The notes under the pieces: model-generated | Database searches by the model: none | The model's input: the letters and a program-made list of their open reading frames with translations, nothing else | Told to the model about the DNA's origin: nothing | Assembly: GCA_036732565.1 (NCBI GenBank) | Contig: DAINCF010000090.1 | Coordinates: 1-17,287, forward strand | Direction of reading: 5' to 3' | Source: JAIVJN01 sp036732565 | GTDB taxonomy: Bacteria; Acidobacteriota; Vicinamibacteria; Vicinamibacterales; UBA2999 | DNA length: 17,287 nt | Translations under genes and position numbers: made by a program | Shown here: piece by piece, positions 13,315 through 17,287 of the stretch | Numbering within the stretch: the first letter of the stretch is position 1 | How the letters are laid out: each line of letters begins with the position of its first letter

Positions 13315-15912
13315 TCACTCGTATCGAAGAGCGGTCACGGGATTGACCCGCGTGGCGCGTCGCGCCGGGATGTAGCCGGCGATGAGGGCAACCACACCCA
13401 GTGTCACCGCCGCTGCCACCATCGTCACCGGATCGTACGGCGAGATGCCGTAGAGCTGATTCTGGACGAGACGCGTCAAGGCCCACGCGCCAATCAGACC
13501 GAGCACGACGCCAGAGCCTACCAGCAGCAGGACCTCGCGCATCACGAGCCACGTGACGTCGCCGGTCACCGCGCCGAGCGCCATGCGCAGGCCGATCTCG
13601 CGGGTCCGTCTGGCGACGGTGTAGGCCATCACGCCGTAGAGACCGATGACCGCCAGCAGCGTCGCGAGAAATCCGAACGCCGTCGACAACGTGGCAATGA
13701 GCCGCTCGGCCAACAGCGATCGCTCGATTTGACGTTCCAGCGTCCGCAGATTGAACAGTGGGATGTTGGCGTCGAGCTCCTGGACCGTCCGACGCGCCGC
13801 GGCAAACGCCACGCTCGCATCCTGCGTGGATCGCACGTAGATGTTGGCGCCGCTCGCAAAGCTGTTCTGCAGCAGCGGGAAGAAGGCTTGCCGTGGAATC
13901 TCGTCGCGAACGCCGGTGTACTTCGAGTCCTTCACGACGCCGACGATCTCAATCGGCGTCTTGGTGCCGGGATCGCCGCCGAAGCCGATGCGCCGGCCGA
14001 TCGGATGGGCGTCGCCGAAGTAGTGTTTGACGAAGCTCTCGTTGACGATCACGACCTTGTACGTCGGCGGTCGATTGGGATCCGGCGTCACATCCTCCAG
14101 GAGGACGTCGCGATCATCGAAGTCGCGCCCCATGATGACCGGAATGCCGAGCGTCTTGAAGTAGCCCGGGCTGATGGCGTTGCAGTACGGGCTCATGTTC
14201 TCGCCCGGCTTCGCGTCGTATCCCTCGATGGTGATCGTGCTGTCCCACTGGTTGCCTTCGAGCAAGCCGATGTTGGCGAAGCCGACCCCGGCGATGCCCG
14301 GTTGCGCCTGCAGACGCGACACGAGCTGCTGATAGAACTGCCGTGTTCGTGCCGTCGAGTAGCCGCTGATCGCCGGGCTGACGTTGAATGCCACGAGGCT
14401 CTCTGCCTGTATGCCGAGGTCGATGAAATGTAGATTGCGCAGGCTGCGGATGAAGAGGCCGGCGCCGATCAGAAGCAGCACGGAGACCGTGACTTGGGCA
14501 ATCACCAGCCCCTTGCGCAGGCGAACACCGCCCGAGCCGACGACGGCGCCCACCGTCTCCTTGAGCGTGGGCGCGAGGCTGGGCCGCGTCGATCGCAGCG
14601 CTGGAATCAACCCGAAGAGCACAGCCGTCGCGATGGCGAGGGCGAAATTGAAGGCGAGAATGCGGCCGTCGGGCGCCGAGGACAGCACGTGCGGCGTCTC
14701 GGTGGTCGGCATGAAGCCGAGCAGGAAGCGCGCCGTCCACTGCGCAATCACCAGCCCGAGCACGCCGCCGAGCAGCGACAACAGCAAGCTCTCCGCCATC
14801 AATTGGCTGACGATGCGGCCGCGGCTGGCGCCAATGGCGAGCCGCAGCGCAATCTCCTTCTGCCGTGACGTCGCGCGCGCAATCAACAGGCTCGCCACGT
14901 TCGCACACGCGATCAGCAGCACGCCGGCGACGATGCCCATGAGCAGCCACAGCGGCTGGCGGAGCTGCTGCCGCAGGAACGAGCGGCCCTGCGCGGCGGG
15001 CAGCAGATTCATGGTGCCCTTCAGGAACTGCTCGCGCGTGAACGCCGAGGTGTTGCGAAACGGCGGCTCCTTCATCTCCTCAGCGCGCAGACCGTAGAAG
15101 TACGGCTGGAGCGCCGCCTTCGCCTGCTCGAGCGTCGTGCCGCTCTTCAGGCGACCGAACACGTTGACCCAACGGCTGCGCCGGTCGTTCATCTGGAGGA
15201 ATCCCGGCCTCACCTGCTCCGTCATCATCATCGGCACCCGGACGCTCGGCGCGTTCCCGATATCGACGCCGTCGAACCCTGGCTGCGAGACACCGATGAT
15301 GGTCAATGGGTAGTTGTTGATGGTGATTGATTGCCCCAGAACGCCGGGGTTGCTCCCGAACCGATTGCGCCAGTAGTCGTAGCTCAACACCGCCACCGGA
15401 CTTCCCGCCAGCTCCCGGTCATCGTCGACCGTGATCACGCGACCGATCGCGGCGCCGACGCCGAGCACAGAGAAATAGGTGCCCGATACCAGCTCACCGG
15501 ACACCCGCTCGGTGTTGCCGTTGAAGCCGACGTTCATCGCCAATGGATAGCGGGCGAACAGACCGGAGAACACCGGGCCCGACGACTGCACGCCGTACGG
15601 CTGGCTGAGGCGAGGCAGCGGCGGTGACACCGTGTGATCGACGAACGCCTCGCGAAAGTCCTCGTACATCGGCAATGACGAGGCATTCGCCCCGTTGTTG
15701 TTGCCGTAGTGCGGGCCGACCTGGGTGAGCAGCACCAGCTGGTCCGGCTCGCGCACCGGCAACTGACGCAGCAGCACTTGATCCACGAGCGTGAAAATCG
15801 CGGTGTTCGCGCCGATACCGAGCGCGATCGACAGCAGCGCGACCAGGGTGAAAATCGGCGACCGAGTCAGTCCGCGCCAGGCGTATCGAAGGTCTCGCGT
15901 AAGGTGACGCAT
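13315..15912 (-). CDS. ADOP-type MacB/FtsX permease without ATPase
   Basis: A membrane protein of 865 residues from ATG 15912 (GTG 15936 would add 8) with the duplicated MacB_PCD plus FtsX architecture of acidobacterial orphan permeases. RDLRYAWRGLTRSPIFTLVALLSIALGIGANTAIF opens the first half, followed by a large periplasmic MacB-like domain. The first FtsX block is near the middle (LLMGIVAGVLLIACANVASLLIARATSRQKEIALRLAIGASRG). RKGLVIAQVTVSVLLLIGAGLFIRSL begins the second half, followed by another periplasmic domain. The last FtsX block (GLYGVMAYTVARRTREIGLRMALGAVTGDV) ends with ARRATRVNPVTALRYE. Relatives couple ATP hydrolysis to periplasmic mechanical work or efflux, but no ATPase gene is present here, which is normal for this family. 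It lies downstream of the amidohydrolase gene on the same strand. Confidence 0.92.
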   Translation of the reverse strand: MRHLTRDLRYAWRGLTRSPIFTLVALLSIALGIGANTAIFTLVDQVLLRQLPVREPDQLVLLTQVGPHYGNNNGANASSLPMYEDFREAFVDHTVSPPLPRLSQPYGVQSSGPVFSGLFARYPLAMNVGFNGNTERVSGELVSGTYFSVLGVGAAIGRVITVDDDRELAGSPVAVLSYDYWRNRFGSNPGVLGQSITINNYPLTIIGVSQPGFDGVDIGNAPSVRVPMMMTEQVRPGFLQMNDRRSRWVNVFGRLKSGTTLEQAKAALQPYFYGLRAEEMKEPPFRNTSAFTREQFLKGTMNLLPAAQGRSFLRQQLRQPLWLLMGIVAGVLLIACANVASLLIARATSRQKEIALRLAIGASRGRIVSQLMAESLLLSLLGGVLGLVIAQWTARFLLGFMPTTETPHVLSSAPDGRILAFNFALAIATAVLFGLIPALRSTRPSLAPTLKETVGAVVGSGGVRLRKGLVIAQVTVSVLLLIGAGLFIRSLRNLHFIDLGIQAESLVAFNVSPAISGYSTARTRQFYQQLVSRLQAQPGIAGVGFANIGLLEGNQWDSTITIEGYDAKPGENMSPYCNAISPGYFKTLGIPVIMGRDFDDRDVLLEDVTPDPNRPPTYKVVIVNESFVKHYFGDAHPIGRRIGFGGDPGTKTPIEIVGVVKDSKYTGVRDEIPRQAFFPLLQNSFASGANIYVRSTQDASVAFAAARRTVQELDANIPLFNLRTLERQIERSLLAERLIATLSTAFGFLATLLAVIGLYGVMAYTVARRTREIGLRMALGAVTGDVTWLVMREVLLLVGSGVVLGLIGAWALTRLVQNQLYGISPYDPVTMVAAAVTLGVVALIAGYIPARRATRVNPVTALRYE

Positions 15913-15967
15913 GTCCCCTTGGACGGATTCCGACACCCGTGGGTTGCCGGCAGATCGAGGTTTGAGC

Positions 15968-17287
15968 TCAGCGAATGCGCCAGCCGTTGACCGGGCCGCC
16001 GTGGAAGAAGGCGGCGGGCGTCATGATGCCGTCGCGCTTGAAAACCTGGCCGTCCTTCATCACGAATTGCACGGTCTTGAGCGCCTCCAGGTCCTCGAGC
16101 GGGTTGCCGGGCACGGCGATCATGTCGGCAAAGAACCCGGCTTTGACGGGACCGCGGGTCTTGTCGGTCTCGCTCACCTTGAAGCCGTTGATCGTCATCG
16201 CCCGCAGGGTGTCGACGTTCGGGATGCCCGCGTCCTTCCAGACCTTCAGGAACTCCATGCAGACTTCGCCGCGCGTCATCCCCTCGACCCAGTAGTCGGC
16301 GTCGGTCGAGAACGTGAGCGGCACCTTGTTGTCGTAGGCGTTCTTGAGTCCGGCGACGGTCCGTTTGTAGGCCTCCGCCGAGACCGGATGCCCGGCAAGG
16401 CCCTGCGGGGTCTCCGTTCCGGCCCGCCAGATGCCCTTCTGCGCCATCAGCTTGTGCATCTCGTCGTTCAGCGCCGACGAGTGAGCGATGGACCAGATGC
16501 CGGCGTCGATGGCGTTCCGCGCGCCGTTGAGCGTTTGCACGTGGCCCTCGACCTTCATGCCGGACTTCGCGGCTTCGCGAATCACCAGGCGGATCTCATC
16601 AGCGGTGTATCCATACGGTTTGCAGTCGACACAGATCTTGATCACCCGCGCGCCGAACAGGACATTCTGGCGAATTGCTTTCACGATCTCGTCGGGTGTA
16701 TCCGCGTCGAGGTATTCGGGGTAGACGATGTTGTGGTCTTTGGCCATCTCCGGCGTCGGGAAGAACTGCCCGCCCATGCCGCCGATGATGATGCCGGAGT
16801 TGACGATGGTCGGGCCTGGGATCCAGCCTTGCTCGATCGCCTGACGCAGCGCCGTATCCGCGTAGTTGCCGTTGTTGCCCATGTCGCGAACGATGGTGAA
16901 GCCGGAGGCCAGCATCTGGATGCCGTTCGACGCCGCCTGGATCGCGCGCAGCGCGGTCGACTCCTGCACGTAGGTGAAGTAGTAGACGTTGTTCTCGGGG
17001 ACGGGCTTGTAGGTCAGCGCCAGGTGATTGTGCGCGTCGACGAGCCCGGGCAGGACGGTCATCCCGGAGAGATCGATGACCTGCGCGCCGGGCGGGATCG
17101 CGAGGCCCGGCCCCACCTCGCGGATGCGAGTGCCCTCGACGATGATGACCTGGTTGTCCAGGATCCGGCCCGCCTCAGGATCGAGCAGCCGGCCGGCGCG
17201 GATCGCCGTAACCGCCGCCGCGGGCGTCTGCCCGCCTTCGCGCGCGAACGTTGCGCGCTCCGGCGAGGCGACACACAAGCACACGAG
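15968..17287 (-). CDS. Secreted amidohydrolase (imidazolonepropionase-like), 5' end beyond the window
   Basis: A metal-dependent amidohydrolase with the composite beta-sandwich plus TIM barrel. Counting from the in-frame GTG at 17284, AIRAGRLLDPEAGRILDNQVIIVEG opens the small domain and LPGLVDAHNHLAL gives the HxH metal site (His85, His87). ARVIKICVD supplies the bridging Lys216, KVEGHVQT His248, IAHSS His268 and FSTDADY Asp328. This is the set expected for a binuclear subtype hydrolysing a cyclic amide, peptide or ester bond. The frame is open to the window edge and the first residues (LVCLCVAS) look like the end of a signal peptide, so the true start lies outside and the protein is probably exported. 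Relatives include Xaa-Pro dipeptidase-like and imidazolonepropionase-like enzymes; the substrate is unknown. The permease gene follows within about 55 nt. Confidence 0.9.
   Translation of the reverse strand, partial: LVCLCVASPERATFAREGGQTPAAAVTAIRAGRLLDPEAGRILDNQVIIVEGTRIREVGPGLAIPPGAQVIDLSGMTVLPGLVDAHNHLALTYKPVPENNVYYFTYVQESTALRAIQAASNGIQMLASGFTIVRDMGNNGNYADTALRQAIEQGWIPGPTIVNSGIIIGGMGGQFFPTPEMAKDHNIVYPEYLDADTPDEIVKAIRQNVLFGARVIKICVDCKPYGYTADEIRLVIREAAKSGMKVEGHVQTLNGARNAIDAGIWSIAHSSALNDEMHKLMAQKGIWRAGTETPQGLAGHPVSAEAYKRTVAGLKNAYDNKVPLTFSTDADYWVEGMTRGEVCMEFLKVWKDAGIPNVDTLRAMTINGFKVSETDKTRGPVKAGFFADMIAVPGNPLEDLEALKTVQFVMKDGQVFKRDGIMTPAAFFHGGPVNGWRIR

Overview
The window is GC-rich and densely coded, and most likely comes from an Acidobacteriota chromosome, probably of the Vicinamibacteria type. 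Three things point there. A large MacB-like/FtsX permease has no ATPase beside it and has the layout of the acidobacterial duplicated orphan permease (ADOP) family. There is a large PQQ-repeat quinoprotein dehydrogenase. There is also a secreted amidohydrolase and a small secreted 'VTVVGCLQ' protein of kinds I associate with that phylum. The lineage call rests on recognition of families, not on a marker gene. I see no rRNA, tRNA, CRISPR array, phage gene or transposase.

Layout. Positions 1-889 (minus) hold the 5' part of a GH16-like lipoprotein that runs off the left edge. It is divergent from a small DoxX-like membrane protein (to 1487), which probably starts at CTG 1071. A transglutaminase-like protein (1632-2474) follows and overlaps, tail to tail, a minus-strand operon. 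That operon, read from 4178 down to 2452, is a DUF2384/Xre-type antitoxin, a RES-domain NAD+-degrading toxin and a small SDR-fold protein. The three are packed 0 and 2 nt apart behind a clear sigma70 promoter overlapped by a perfect 14-bp palindrome. Just upstream on the same strand lies a two-gene unit with a 4-nt overlap: an NqrB/RnfD-like membrane protein with a Cys-paired Sel1-like tail (to 6652), then a secreted SUMF1/formylglycine-generating-enzyme-like protein (to 4245).

Divergent from that unit is the quinoprotein dehydrogenase (6769-8865), which ends in a textbook rho-independent terminator. On the minus strand come a small ABM-like dimeric-barrel protein (8934-9245) and an arginase-superfamily protein (9375-10289), separated by a palindromic REP/MITE-like repeat (9266-9356). 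Divergent from the arginase-like gene is a tightly packed plus-strand trio: an FAD-dependent halogenase-like enzyme (10412-11824), a secreted Gly/Thr/Ser-rich protein (11821-12411) and a DUF2236/MpaB-type oxygenase (12414-13313). The window closes with the ADOP permease and the amidohydrolase, both minus strand and probably co-transcribed; the amidohydrolase runs off the right edge.

The most interesting units are the toxin-antitoxin locus with a translationally coupled NAD(P)-fold third gene and an operator that carries the ribosome-binding site; the NqrB/RnfD-like plus C-x7-C repeat fusion paired with a SUMF1 protein; and the halogenase/secreted protein/DUF2236 oxygenase trio. No gap between genes exceeds 300 bases.
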